A stretch of 55,797 nt of DNA, from assembly GCA_002897735.1 (NCBI GenBank), contig BDTW01000055.1:1-55797 (forward strand), read 5' to 3'. The stretch comes from a bacterium BMS3Bbin13. GTDB taxonomy: Bacteria; Pseudomonadota; Gammaproteobacteria; 21-64-14. The position numbers and the translations under genes are program-made. Below the pieces are notes generated by a model. That model ran no database searches and was not told the DNA's origin. It saw only the letters and a program-made list of their open reading frames with translations. This document shows positions 9,941 through 20,224 of the stretch, in pieces; the first letter of the stretch is position 1, and each line of letters starts with the position of its first letter.

Positions 9941-10358
9941 ACCTCGGGCGCCGACGCATGCGCGAGGAGCCCGAGGTCAACCTCACTTCGCTCATCGACG
10001 TGCTGCTGATGCTGCTGCTGTTCTTCGTTATGTCCACGACCTTCGTGCGCACCGCGGCACTGCACGTGCAACTGCCGACGGCCTCCGAGAAGCCGACCAG
10101 GGAGCCGCCGGGCACGGTGGAGATCGCCATCGACGCCAAAGGCCACTTCTTCATCAATCGGCACGAACTGGTCAACGACCGGCCCGATACGTTGCGCCGG
10201 GCCCTCGAGCAGACTCTGGCGGGGCGCACCAAGGTTCCGCTGGTGATCGCCGCCGACGGGCGCACGCCCCACCAGGCGGTGGTTACCGCCATGGACGCGG
10301 CCGCGCAGCTCGGGATCCGCAACCTGTCCATCGCCACGACCCATTCCGCGGAACACGA

Positions 10359-10362
<4 letters not shown>
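9937..10362 (+). CDS. exbD: ExbD/TolR-family protein
   Basis: This is the partner of the preceding ExbB, 141 aa. It has a short cytoplasmic start, one membrane helix (about residues 16-35, SLIDVLLMLLLFFVMSTTF) and a periplasmic domain. The Asp in NLTSLIDVLLML is the conserved protonatable residue of ExbD and TolR. It begins in the exbB stop (ATGA) and ends in the msbA start (TTGA), so the three genes are translationally coupled. Confidence 0.93.
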
Positions 10363-12137
<1,775 letters not shown>

Positions 12138-12209
12138 CGACGATCTCACGCACCGGCCAAGATACGGCGGGGATCCCGTACCGGATGTCACGACATAGTG
12201 GAATTCCCT

Positions 12210-12298
12210 GTAGGGCGGGGCTCGCCCCGCCGACAACGCCCGGGATTTCGACGACACCACGGATTTCGATGGTGTCGGCCGGGCTCGCCCGGCCCTAC
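12210..12298. repeat. inverted pair of REP-like palindromes (copies 3 and 4)
   Basis: Copy 3 (12210-12234, plus strand, CCCC arm type) and copy 4 (12274-12298, minus strand, CCGG arm type) face each other in the 307-base gap between msbA and lpxK. The spacer contains GGGATTTCGACGACACCACG and a near repeat of GGATTTCGA. The remainder of the gap (12138-12209 and 12299-12444) shows no gene or clear promoter. Confidence 0.82.
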
Positions 12299-12444
12299 CG
12301 GTGGGCATAATCGACGATGCGCGCAGGCTCGGTAGGGTGAAACGCCGTTCGCCGGGGCGGCCGATGGTATGCTGCCGGCATGATGGGTGCTATTGAGCCG
12401 GTTCCGGGCCGGAGCGACGCGCCGGTGCGCGCCCGGTCGCGGCG

Positions 12445-13431
12445 GTGATCGACTGGCAGCGGCTCTGGTACGGCGGTTCGCCGTGGGCGCCGCTGCTGAC
12501 GCCTGCGGCCGGTCTGTACCGCACACTCACCGGGCTGCGACGGTTCGCCTATCGTAGCGGGTTGGCGCACGTGCATCGTTTGCCCGTGCCCGTGGTGGTG
12601 GTCGGCAACCTCACTGCCGGCGGTACCGGAAAGACGCCGCTCACCATCTGGCTCGCGGACTTCCTGCGCGCGGCCGGACTGGCCCCGGGAATCGTGACCC
12701 GCGGCTACGGCGGGCGCGCCCGGCATTGGCCGCAACAGGTGCGTCCGGACGCGGACCCCTGCATGGTCGGCGACGAGGCGGTACTGCTCGCGCGCCGTAC
12801 CGGCCGTCCGGTGGTGGCCGGACCGGACCGCGTGGCGGCGGCGCATGCGCTGCTCGACACGGAACCGTGCAAGGTGATACTCGCCGACGACGGCCTGCAG
12901 CACTACCGCCTTGGACGGGATATCGAGATCGCCGTGGTCGACGGGGTGCGCCGGTACGGTAACGGGCGCTGCCTGCCGGCGGGGCCGTTGCGCGAGCGCC
13001 CCGAACGGCTGCGCGAGGTCGATTTCGTGGTGGTCAACGGCGGGCCGGCCCTCGGCGGCGAACTGCCGATGCATCTGGATGCAGGCGAAGCGCGCAACCT
13101 GGTCGACGGGCGCATTGCGCCGCTCACCTCGTTTCGCGGCACCGGAGGGGTCCATGCGGTGGCCGGAATCGGCGACCCGACGCGCTTCTTCGCGACACTG
13201 GAACGCGCCGGGCTGACGCTCGTGCGCCATCCGTTCCCGGACCACCATCCCTACCGGGCCGCCGACCTGGATTTCGCGGACGAACGCCCGGTGCTGATGA
13301 CGGAGAAAGATGCGGTAAAATGCGAGCGCTACGCCCGGCCTCACCACTGGACCGTACCGGTGACGGCGGTGCCGGACCCGCGCCTTGGCGAGGCGCTGCT
13401 TACCCGAATCAGGAGTGCCCATGCTGGATAA
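12445..13431 (+). CDS. lpxK: tetraacyldisaccharide 4'-kinase LpxK
   Basis: This membrane-associated kinase phosphorylates the 4' position of the lipid A disaccharide. It has 328 aa, the usual length. The N-terminus ([20 protein letters not shown]) holds the membrane-associating helix. The Walker A motif is [12 protein letters not shown] (residues 54-65). [20 protein letters not shown] is an LpxK signature. It starts at GTG 12445. The 3' end overlaps the Trm112-like gene by 11 bases. Confidence 0.95.
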   Translation: MIDWQRLWYGGSPWAPLLTPAAGLYRTLTGLRRFAYRSGLAHVHRLPVPVVVVGNLTAGGTGKTPLTIWLADFLRAAGLAPGIVTRGYGGRARHWPQQVRPDADPCMVGDEAVLLARRTGRPVVAGPDRVAAAHALLDTEPCKVILADDGLQHYRLGRDIEIAVVDGVRRYGNGRCLPAGPLRERPERLREVDFVVVNGGPALGGELPMHLDAGEARNLVDGRIAPLTSFRGTGGVHAVAGIGDPTRFFATLERAGLTLVRHPFPDHHPYRAADLDFADERPVLMTEKDAVKCERYARPHHWTVPVTAVPDPRLGEALLTRIRSAHAG

Positions 13432-13603
13432 GAAGCTGTTGGAGATCCTGGTCTGCCCGATCTGCAAGGGTCCGCTCGTCTACAAGAAGGCGCAGAACGA
13501 GCTGATCTGCCGCGCCGACCGCCTTGCCTATCCGATCCGCGACGATATCCCGGTGATGCTGGAGCCCGAGGCGCGGCAACTCGGGGCGGACGAGACCGTG
13601 TGA
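13421..13603 (+). CDS. Trm112/YcaR-family small protein
   Basis: This small protein of 60 aa is of the UPF0434/Trm112 family, found between lpxK and kdsB in many gammaproteobacteria. The sequence begins [19 protein letters not shown] and contains a CxxC pair (Cys12, Cys15) plus Cys30. The start ATG at 13421 has AGGAG 5 bases upstream and lies inside the lpxK coding end. The fold is known from the tRNA-methyltransferase partner Trm112; the bacterial role is not established. Confidence 0.92.
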   Translation: MLDKKLLEILVCPICKGPLVYKKAQNELICRADRLAYPIRDDIPVMLEPEARQLGADETV

Positions 13604-14385
13604 GCAACGCGGGACCTCCCCCCTTCAAGATCCTGATCCCCGCACGCTACGGGGCGACCCGGCTGCCGGGCAAGCCATTGCGCGAACTGGCCGGGCGTGC
13701 GCTGGTGTTGCGCGTGCTCGACCGGGCACGCGAGAGCGGCGCGCAGGAGGTGGTCGTCGCCACGGACGACGAGCGTATTCGTGCCGCGGTGGAACTCGAC
13801 GGCGCTCGCGCGTACCTGACCGGCACGCAACACGCCTGCGGCAGCGACCGGCTCGCCGAGGCGGTCACCCGTCTCGGATGGGGGGACGAGGAACTCGTCG
13901 TCAACCTGCAGGGTGATGAGCCGCTGATGCCCGCGGCACTCGTGCGCGCCGTCGCGGCGGATCTCGCCGCGCGACCCGAGGCGCGGGTGGCGACGCTCGC
14001 CGTCGCACTCGCCGGGCGCGGCGAACTCCTCGACCCCCATATCGTAAAGGTCGTGACCGACCGCGACGGCTACGCCCTGTACTTCAGCCGTGCACCGATC
14101 CCGTGGGCGCGCGATGCGAACGCCGGCGGCTGCAACACGCTGCCGGAAGGGGAGGGCGCCTACCTGCGCCACCTGGGTCTCTATGCCTACCGGGTCGGTT
14201 CCCTGAAATGGATGGCCGGCCTCGATCCCGCGCCGGCGGAGCGCCTGGAGTCCCTGGAACAGTTGCGCGTGCTCTGGCACGGCGGGCGCATCCACGTCGC
14301 CGTCGCCGCGCACGCACCGCCCGGCGGCGTCGACACCGAAGCCGACCTGCGGCGGGTCGCCGCCCGGTTCGCCGCCGGGCCCTGA
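13600..14385 (+). CDS. kdsB: 3-deoxy-manno-octulosonate cytidylyltransferase
   Basis: KdsB activates Kdo to CMP-Kdo for addition to lipid A. It has 261 aa. [15 protein letters not shown] near the N-terminus is the nucleotide-binding signature, and [11 protein letters not shown] and the LGLYAYR segment are family-specific. It starts at a GTG sharing bases with the preceding stop (GTGTGAGC). This closes the LPS block (msbA, lpxK, kdsB). A small hairpin lies about 110 bases downstream. Confidence 0.95.
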   Translation: MSNAGPPPFKILIPARYGATRLPGKPLRELAGRALVLRVLDRARESGAQEVVVATDDERIRAAVELDGARAYLTGTQHACGSDRLAEAVTRLGWGDEELVVNLQGDEPLMPAALVRAVAADLAARPEARVATLAVALAGRGELLDPHIVKVVTDRDGYALYFSRAPIPWARDANAGGCNTLPEGEGAYLRHLGLYAYRVGSLKWMAGLDPAPAERLESLEQLRVLWHGGRIHVAVAAHAPPGGVDTEADLRRVAARFAAGP

Positions 14386-14495
14386 CGCATTGCTCGATCC
14401 GCGATCCGATTCCGGGTTCCCGCCGATCGACGAAAAACGGCCAATCTGCGGAAGACAACCAAACCGGAGCGGCAGCGCCTCGGTGCTCCGCCTGT

Positions 14496-14510
14496 AACCG
14501 CGCAGCGGTT
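14496..14510 (+). terminator. small hairpin after kdsB
   Basis: AACCGC-gca-GCGGTT is a perfect 6-bp stem with a 3-base loop in the 206-base gap between kdsB and the ZIP gene. It has no T-run, so a terminator role is only possible. The rest of the gap shows no gene. Confidence 0.3.
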
Positions 14511-14591
14511 CAGTCGTGATGGAGCGCGATTGCGGACGGACCGGCCACGGACCGCTCGAACGACTTATCATTTTGCGGGGTGGAGGCGACC

Positions 14592-15407
14592 GTGGACCTG
14601 TTCCGGCTCAAGCTGATCTTTCTGGCCGTCATTCTCGTCTCGGGATGGGGAGGCGGCGTGCTGCCGCTGGTCGGCGCCGCCCGCAAGACCGGCGGTCGCC
14701 TGCTGAGCTGGGGCAACGCCTTTGCCGCCGGCATCTTCTTCGGCATCGGCTTGATCCACATGCTGCCGGAGGCCGACGCCAAGTGGAAGGCGATGGGCTG
14801 GAACTATCCGATGGCGTTCGTTCTGGCCGGTGCCGCCTTTCTGCTCTTCTTTCTCTTCGAGCATGTCCTGCTCCCCGAGCCGGCGCATGCCGTGGTCCAC
14901 CCCCACCATCATCACAACGATGACGCGTTCGCCCATTTCGACATGGACGAGGTGGCGACCAGCACCTATCCGTACGTTCTGGTGCTGACCCTGAGCATCC
15001 ACTCGGTGGTCGCCGGCATCGCCCTCGGCGCCCAGCAGAACCTCACCAACATCAGTTTCATCTTCCTGGCGATCCTCGCCCACAAGGCGACCGCCGGGTT
15101 CGCCCTCGGAGTCAGCTTGGCGCGCAACGAGGTTCCGATTCGTCGCTCCTACGCCCTGGTCGGTCTCTTTGGTGCCATGACGCCGCTGGGGATCGTCCTC
15201 GGCATGGTCGTCAGCAGCCTGCTGGCGAGCCGGGGAGGGGGCCTGTTCGACGCCGCCTTCCTGGCCCTGGCGGCGGGGACGTTCATCTACATCTCCGCCC
15301 TCGACATCCTGCAGGACGAGTTCCTGCGCCCCGGCAGCCGCTGGGCCAAGTGGCTCTCCGCCGCCTTCGCCGTGGCGCTCATGGCGCTGTTGTCGATCTG
15401 GGTCTGA
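14592..15407 (+). CDS. ZIP-family divalent metal transporter
   Basis: This is an inner-membrane metal permease of the ZIP family, about 271 aa. The GTG at 14592 is preferred because GGAGG lies 5 bases upstream; a GTG at 14580 is also in frame. About eight hydrophobic segments are seen. A His-rich loop (HPHHHHNDDAFAHFDMD, about residues 100-117) lies between helices 3 and 4. The metal-site helices are LSIHSVVAGIALG and LAHKATAGFALG. Substrate is probably zinc, iron or manganese. It stands alone and converges on moaA. Confidence 0.88.
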   Translation: MDLFRLKLIFLAVILVSGWGGGVLPLVGAARKTGGRLLSWGNAFAAGIFFGIGLIHMLPEADAKWKAMGWNYPMAFVLAGAAFLLFFLFEHVLLPEPAHAVVHPHHHHNDDAFAHFDMDEVATSTYPYVLVLTLSIHSVVAGIALGAQQNLTNISFIFLAILAHKATAGFALGVSLARNEVPIRRSYALVGLFGAMTPLGIVLGMVVSSLLASRGGGLFDAAFLALAAGTFIYISALDILQDEFLRPGSRWAKWLSAAFAVALMALLSIWV

Positions 15408-15467
15408 GGCCGCCCGGCACCGCCGACGGAAACGTCTGCAAGGATGGATCCGGACGCGCGGGGCATA

Positions 15468-16475
15468 TCAGCCTCCGACCCGAAACATTTCGACCTTTCC
15501 GGCGGGCGTGGGTATTGACCCGCGAAGCTCCGAGTAATGATTCGTGCGCCGCATCCAGCGTTCGCGCAGGAGTTGCAGGATCCCGGTATCGTCCATGCCC
15601 GAGCGCGACGGGGCGCGGAGATCCAGTCCCCCTTCGGCGAACAGACAGGTGTAAAGTCGACCCTCGGCCGTCAACCGTACGCGTGTGCAGCTTCCGCAGA
15701 ACGGTTGCGTGACCGAGGCGATGAAGCCGATTTCACCCGCGCCGTCACGGTAACGGTAACGCCGGGCGGTCTCGGAGGATCGATTCGGGGCGACGGGTTC
15801 AAGGGGCCAGAGGGCCTCGATGCGTCGGCGAACCTCTTCGGCGCTCACCAGTTCGGTTCGATCCCAGCCGTTGCCGGTGCCGACGTCCATGTATTCGATC
15901 AGGCGCAGGATGTGCCCGCTATGGCGAAAGCGTCGTGCCATCGGCACCACCTCCCGATCGTTCAGACCCCGCCGGACCACCATGTTGATCTTCACGGGGC
16001 CGAGTCCGGGGGCGGCGTCGTCGATGGCGGCGAGGATCTGCGCGGGATCGACGGTGGTATCGGCCATACGGCCGGCAATTTGCGGGTCGAGTGCATCCAG
16101 GCTCACCGTGATGCGGTGCAACCCCGCTTCGTGTAGGGTGCGCGCCGCCGTCGGGGTCAGCAACGAGCCGTTGGTGGTAAGCGCGATGTTTTCAATCTCC
16201 GGAATTGCGGCCAGTTGCGAGATCAGTACCGGCAATTCATGGCGCAGCAGCGGCTCGCCGCCGGTCAGGTGCAGCCGGCGAACGCCGAGCGCGGTGAACA
16301 GCTTCGTCAGCCGGGTGATTTCCTCGAAGCTCAGGATTTCTCCCCGGGGTAAAAAACGGAAGCCGGGGCCGAACATTTCCCGCGGCATGCAGTAGCGGCA
16401 GCGGAAGTTGCACCGATCCGTTACCGAGAGGCGCAACTCTTCGAGGGGCCGCCCAAGGGTATCTTCAATCGCCAT
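15468..16475 (-). CDS. moaA: GTP 3',8-cyclase MoaA
   Basis: This is the radical-SAM enzyme that starts molybdenum-cofactor synthesis from GTP. It has 335 aa. The N-terminal cluster is C22-x3-C26-x2-C29 (CNFRCRYC), followed by LTGGEPLLR. The second cluster uses C260, C263 and C277 (CGSC...YTC). The protein ends in the GG pair needed for activity. It supplies cofactor for the molybdoenzyme at 20217-23306. The 5' end is overlapped by a 37-codon ORF that stops within its first codons, suggesting coupled translation. Confidence 0.95.
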   Translation of the reverse strand: MAIEDTLGRPLEELRLSVTDRCNFRCRYCMPREMFGPGFRFLPRGEILSFEEITRLTKLFTALGVRRLHLTGGEPLLRHELPVLISQLAAIPEIENIALTTNGSLLTPTAARTLHEAGLHRITVSLDALDPQIAGRMADTTVDPAQILAAIDDAAPGLGPVKINMVVRRGLNDREVVPMARRFRHSGHILRLIEYMDVGTGNGWDRTELVSAEEVRRRIEALWPLEPVAPNRSSETARRYRYRDGAGEIGFIASVTQPFCGSCTRVRLTAEGRLYTCLFAEGGLDLRAPSRSGMDDTGILQLLRERWMRRTNHYSELRGSIPTPAGKVEMFRVGG

Positions 16476-16578
16476 ACACTGCTGTCCCGTTGACTTTCAC
16501 AGCAATGCCATCCACCTTGTCTTGCAAATACCGGAAAATTGTCCCGGCGGCCGGCTCGCAAAATGCCTTCTCAGCCAT
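16465..16578 (-). CDS. candidate 37-aa leader ORF overlapping moaA start
   Basis: The short ORF starts ATGGCTGAGAAGG (MAEKAFCEPAAGTIFRYL) and ends VNGTAVYGD before a TGA at 16465-16467, overlapping the first 11 bases of moaA. Its amino-acid pattern looks coding, with amphipathic segments and a G-x-x-V-K-V-N-G strand. The ribosome site is weak (AAGG 14 bases upstream). I do not recognise a family. It could be a small protein coupled to moaA translation, a leader peptide, or chance. Confidence 0.4.
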   Translation of the reverse strand: MAEKAFCEPAAGTIFRYLQDKVDGIAVKVNGTAVYGD

Positions 16579-16625
16579 TTTGATGGGGATAATACCTTGA
16601 ATCTGAAACGAACGGAGAATCGGAG

Positions 16626-17402
16626 ATGACACGCGGGACATCGGCGCACGGCGTAGAGGACTTGGTTGCACTCTGCCATGCGCAGCGTGGTGTGGTGGCC
16701 CTGGTCGGTGCGGGCGGCAAGAAGACGGCCATGATTGCATTGGCCTCGCGCCACACCGGGCGAGTCGGCCTGGCCACCACGGTTCGCATGCCGTCCCCGG
16801 GGGATCCCGCCTGGCGGTTGCTTGCCGGGGATGAGGATTTTTTGCTGAATCGCCTGCAGGGGTTGCCTCCGGGGCCGCCGCTGACGCTGAGCCGGCTGTA
16901 CAAGCCCGGAATCCTGGGAGGTCTGGACCCGAAGCGGATACCGGAACTGATGCGTGCGGGTGGCTTCGATGTGCTCCTGATCAAGGCGGACGGGGCGCGG
17001 CATCGGTTCATCAAGGCACCGGCGGAGTACGAGCCGGTCCTGCCCCCGACGGTGGACACCTTGGTGTATGTAGTGTCGGCGCATGCCTTCGGTGAGCCGT
17101 TCGGACCCGAAATCGTCCACCGGCCCGAACGCCTGAGTGCCGTGACGGGACTGGAGCCGGGAGAGACGATCACCCCCGAGGCGGTGGCGCGATTGTTGTC
17201 TTCGCCCGTCGGTGCCCGGCAACATCTGGGAAGCGCCCGCCTGGTGGTGATCCTGAACCGGGTCGACACGGCGGAGCGCGAGCGCCTGGCGCGTGAGACG
17301 GCCCGGCTGGCGCTCGAGCGGACCCCGGCGATCTCCCGCATCCTGCTCGCCTGCATGGGGGAGGCCGATCCCGTGGTGGATGTTCTGGAAGGGATCGGGT
17401 GA
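16626..17402 (+). CDS. yqeC: YqeC-like putative molybdoenzyme accessory protein
   Basis: This protein of 258 aa resembles YqeC, an ATPase-like accessory protein linked to selenium-dependent molybdenum hydroxylases. The P-loop-like VGAGGKKT lies at residues 27-34. LLIKADGARHRFIKAPAEYE and VYVVSAHAFGEPF are typical of the family, as is the C-terminal NRVDTAERERL, a nucleotide-specificity-like motif. The ATG has CGGAG 3-8 bases upstream. It is divergent from moaA. No xdh, yqeB or xdhC gene is near, so its client is uncertain; the TtrA-like enzyme is the only molybdoenzyme in view. Confidence 0.8.
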   Translation: MTRGTSAHGVEDLVALCHAQRGVVALVGAGGKKTAMIALASRHTGRVGLATTVRMPSPGDPAWRLLAGDEDFLLNRLQGLPPGPPLTLSRLYKPGILGGLDPKRIPELMRAGGFDVLLIKADGARHRFIKAPAEYEPVLPPTVDTLVYVVSAHAFGEPFGPEIVHRPERLSAVTGLEPGETITPEAVARLLSSPVGARQHLGSARLVVILNRVDTAERERLARETARLALERTPAISRILLACMGEADPVVDVLEGIG

Positions 17403-17434
17403 GCTTCGATGAGCCGGGCCGATTGCCTCGTTTG

Positions 17435-17452
17435 CCCGCCGCGTCGGGCGGG
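17435..17452 (+). terminator. possible hairpin after yqeC
   Basis: CCCGCC-gcgtcg-GGCGGG is a 6-bp perfect stem about 30 bases after the yqeC stop. There is no T-run, and it lies between two converging units (yqeC and the broken moaA). Confidence 0.35.
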
Positions 17453-17548
17453 TGGGTTCGAGCGCGCGAGAGCCGGTCCGGGTCGAACCACCCGATTGTA
17501 TCTGACCGTATCCGGGAGAAGGCGCCAAAACTTCTTTGCCAACGAACC

Positions 17549-17875
17549 TCATCCGGTCATCGTTCCCGCCTTCCCCGATATCGATCGGATGTTGGTCGAT
17601 AGCGAAAGATCGTCGACGCCGGCCAGTCGCGCCGCCAACTCCGGCAGGCCGCGCCGCATCGGGGGTTCGCCGCCGGTGATGCGCACGCGGCGCACGCCGA
17701 GCCGCGCGAAGGCACCGACCACGCGTTCGACACCGTCGAAGCCGAGCCACTCCCCCGAATCCTGAAAGTCACAGAACCCGCGCGGCAGGCAGTAGGTGCA
17801 GCGCAGATCGCAACGGTCGGTAACCGACAGCCGCAGGTACTCGATGCTTCGGCCGTAAGAATCGATCAGGGCCAC
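17549..17875 (-). pseudogene. truncated second moaA
   Basis: This is the N-terminal third of a second MoaA, distinct in sequence from the complete copy at 15468-16475. It starts at GTG 17875 (AGAGGGGG upstream) and reads ALIDSYGRSIEYLRLSVTDRC, then the cluster CDLRCTYC, then RITGGEPPMRRG (normally GGEPLxR). Homology stops after DDLSLSTN near 17590, and a stop follows 13 unrelated codons later. The whole second cluster and C-terminal two thirds are missing, so it cannot be a cyclase. It sits at the downstream end of the molybdoenzyme operon, which suggests it once belonged to it. Confidence 0.85.
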
Positions 17876-17939
17876 GACACCCCCTCTGTGAACCTTCCAA
17901 CCCACTGAACTCGCACTTCGCCCGGCACCAACGGCTTAG

Positions 17940-17955
17940 CGGCGGATTTCCGCCG
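17940..17955. other. short perfect hairpin
   Basis: CGGCGGA-TT-TCCGCCG is a perfect 7-bp stem between the broken moaA and the porin gene. It could be a terminator or protein site; no T-run follows. Confidence 0.35.
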
Positions 17956-18050
17956 GCCACGCACCCGCAGCCACTTCATGCCCTTTGGCCCGGTCGGTTT
18001 CTTCCCTGCCACGATACACTCCCCCCCATCCATCCACGACCGGGCCTTCA

Positions 18051-18074
18051 GGCGGCTCCTCCCGGGGGACCGCC
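18051..18074 (-). terminator. possible terminator of the molybdoenzyme operon
   Basis: GGCGG and CCGCC arms with additional CC/GGG pairing inside form a GC-rich hairpin about 20 bases beyond the porin stop codon on the minus strand. A clear T-run is absent, so this is a moderate candidate. Confidence 0.4.
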
Positions 18075-18094
18075 ACCTCTACAAGCGGCGAGAC

Positions 18095-19141
18095 TCAGAA
18101 CTTCACCTGGGTCCAGAGGCCTACTTCGTTGGAGTCGATGCTGCCGTTGTCCTGCTTCTCGTGCTTGAAGGCCAGCGCCAGGACGACGTTCTTGTAGGCT
18201 TGGTACTGTGTGCCGACGTTAAAGTAGTAGTCCGTCAGGTCCGGCTGCAGGTCCTGGCTCGGCTTGGCGTAGTCGAAACGCGTGAACAGCGTGATGCGGC
18301 GCATCGGCGAGACCGAGCCCCACGCCGAGATTCCGTAGGCGTGGTCGCTGGAGGTGCTTTTCACTTGGCCCCAGTCGTAGGCCTTGAAGTACTCGACACC
18401 AACGCGGTAGCCGGGCTGCACGTAGGCGGCGACCAGGTCGAGGCGCTTGGCGGTGTGGTAAGTCGCGGTCCCGTTGTTGTCGCCGCGCTTGCCGACGTAG
18501 CCGCCCACGGCGAGGTTCAATCCGGGCATCGGCTCGACGCCGATCCGGCCCCCGACGTCCACGGTCTTGGTACGTGTCGGGTTGTGGTAACCGCCGCCGT
18601 TCACGGCGGAGAACGCGTAATTGAACATGCCGTCCTTGCCGATCAGGTGCGCGCCCCAGTCCGCGGAGTTGCCGAATTTCAGACGGTCGATCAGTGTGTT
18701 CTCCACGTAGCGGAAGCCGTAGAGACCCTCGTCGTACGGAATCCAGGGCATGTTCGCAGAGCCCAGGCGCACGGTGGCCAACGGTGAGAACTTCGCCTGG
18801 ATGTAGGCGGTCTTGATGAAGAGCTGTGTGTTGTTCTCTTTCGATTCGTACTTGAAGTCTGTGGTCAGGTGCACGGACCAGATGTCGTTGTAGCGGTGTC
18901 CGAGACTGAAATAGAAGCGCTTGACGTCCGTGCCGATCCCGTTGCTTTTAGTATTGCCCGTCTGGTGCTTATAGGTCAGGTCGCCGTACATCTTTCCGCC
19001 GACCGTGGTCATGCCGTCCCGGCTGGTCCTGAGCGCGGGGTGTTCGCCCAGACGGGCCGGACTGCTCGGCTCGGCCGCTTGCGCCACACTACCCATGCCG
19101 GCCGCTAGCAGAATCGCAGCTACTGCGGAAAATCTCTTCAT
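18095..19141 (-). CDS. outer-membrane porin
   Basis: This is a predicted beta-barrel porin of 348 aa. Residues 1-22 are a signal peptide ending AQA. The rest is made of alternating amphipathic strands with many Tyr, Gly and Asn, and the last residue is Phe (WTQVKF), as needed for barrel assembly. AGGAGA lies 7 bases before the ATG. It resembles Gram-negative porins of the phosphate-selective (OprO/P) type in pattern, but selectivity cannot be read from the sequence. As the last intact gene of the operon it may admit the substrate of the periplasmic molybdoenzyme. Confidence 0.82.
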   Translation of the reverse strand: MKRFSAVAAILLAAGMGSVAQAAEPSSPARLGEHPALRTSRDGMTTVGGKMYGDLTYKHQTGNTKSNGIGTDVKRFYFSLGHRYNDIWSVHLTTDFKYESKENNTQLFIKTAYIQAKFSPLATVRLGSANMPWIPYDEGLYGFRYVENTLIDRLKFGNSADWGAHLIGKDGMFNYAFSAVNGGGYHNPTRTKTVDVGGRIGVEPMPGLNLAVGGYVGKRGDNNGTATYHTAKRLDLVAAYVQPGYRVGVEYFKAYDWGQVKSTSSDHAYGISAWGSVSPMRRITLFTRFDYAKPSQDLQPDLTDYYFNVGTQYQAYKNVVLALAFKHEKQDNGSIDSNEVGLWTQVKF

Positions 19142-19218
19142 TACGTTTCTCCTATCAGATAGTGGTTGCTCAATTTCACCAAAGCGGTCGAAAAATCGGT
19201 CGTCCCCCCCCCGTCACA

Positions 19219-19533
19219 CTAGCACCCACTATTTGGATTCCTGGATGCCCACACCACGCAATACCCGCGGGGAGAAATTTTTCCTGAAACGATCGTGCAA
19301 ACCCCGGGATTCGATCGCGGATGATCGGGGTTGGGTCGGAAATGACGGCAATTCACGCACTCTTTACCGTTTACGGCATGGCCTACATAATGGACGACCG
19401 TCTTGGAAAGTTTTGCGGCTGAATTTCGTACCGATGCAAGAGCCGAACGCCCTCCCGTCCAGATTCCGAGCGATGCCGCCACGGCCGACCACAAGAATCT
19501 ACGCCGACCCAAATCGGCCGATGAACCCTCCAT
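19219..19533 (-). CDS. high-potential iron-sulfur protein (HiPIP)
   Basis: This is a small periplasmic electron carrier of 104 aa with one [4Fe-4S] cluster. The ligands are C59-x2-C62-x16-C79-x12-C92, with the family ending GYCVVW. Residues 9-30 form a twin-arginine signal (GRRRFLWSAVAASLG), which fits export of a folded cluster protein. ATG 19533 has AAGGAA about 9 bases upstream. It lies between the chaperone and porin genes in the same direction. HiPIPs usually carry electrons to a photosynthetic reaction centre or terminal oxidase, or from an oxidised donor such as iron. An extra Cys is the last residue. Confidence 0.9.
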   Translation of the reverse strand: MEGSSADLGRRRFLWSAVAASLGIWTGGRSALASVRNSAAKLSKTVVHYVGHAVNGKECVNCRHFRPNPDHPRSNPGVCTIVSGKISPRGYCVVWASRNPNSGC

Positions 19534-19594
19534 AAATTCCTTTCCTTCAACAAAGCCATCCTGAACAAGGTCGGGACATTTTCCCGCCGGGGTA

Positions 19595-20224
19595 CTAATC
19601 GGCGACCACTCCCGAGGTTTCCCCCTGCATGTCCTCGACATTCTTGATGGCTTGCGGCGGAAAATATTCGTTCACCCTGTCAAGAGCCTCATTGAGTGCG
19701 TCCGCCACGAGATGCAGATAGACACTGTTCGCACGGGACAGAAGCGATACGTACCGCCGCGGCCACTCGCTCAGAAACTCCTCCGCGAAGGTACTCCCCA
19801 ACTCGAAAAGTTCCGAATTCTCATCGGTCGATCGAGCTACGGTGGAAAGGAAGGCCAGGAGATAACCCAGATGATCCAAAGGGCGATTCGGCCCCGTCAG
19901 CAGGACATCCGCATTGAGCCGCGAGACATCGAATCCGATGGTTTCATACCAGGAAACGAGCCCATCCCCCCCGTTGTAACGGGGGGGTGGAAAGTACCAG
20001 TAATCCCGGAGTTCCCGGGCACCCAACATCACGTGTCGATAGGGAGGAATATAGCGCCCGGACCGGGGTATGCAGAAGGTGTCGTAAAAATCCTGCCGCG
20101 CCTCGCCCGGATCCAGCCGCTCTCCCGACGCGGATTGCAATATGCTCGAAGTCCGCTCGTCGGGCGGCTGTAGCAACAAGGCGGCGGCCGCACGCAACTG
20201 CTCGGTAACACCCGGATCAGACAC
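19595..20224 (-). CDS. TorD/DmsD-family molybdoenzyme chaperone
   Basis: This cytoplasmic chaperone of about 209 aa would hold the Tat-exported molybdoenzyme while cofactor is inserted. GTG 20224 has AAGGAG upstream and overlaps the end of the catalytic gene by 8 bases. The all-helical pattern and motifs DFYDTFCIPRSGRYIPPYRH and Y-x-x-x-GFD resemble the TorD family. Its coupling to the catalytic-subunit gene makes a dedicated chaperone very likely. Confidence 0.82.
   Translation of the reverse strand: MSDPGVTEQLRAAAALLLQPPDERTSSILQSASGERLDPGEARQDFYDTFCIPRSGRYIPPYRHVMLGARELRDYWYFPPPRYNGGDGLVSWYETIGFDVSRLNADVLLTGPNRPLDHLGYLLAFLSTVARSTDENSELFELGSTFAEEFLSEWPRRYVSLLSRANSVYLHLVADALNEALDRVNEYFPPQAIKNVEDMQGETSGVVAD

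Noticed and set aside
15408-15467. Terminator between the converging ZIP and moaA genes
   Set aside because: No stem of useful length was found in these 60 bases.
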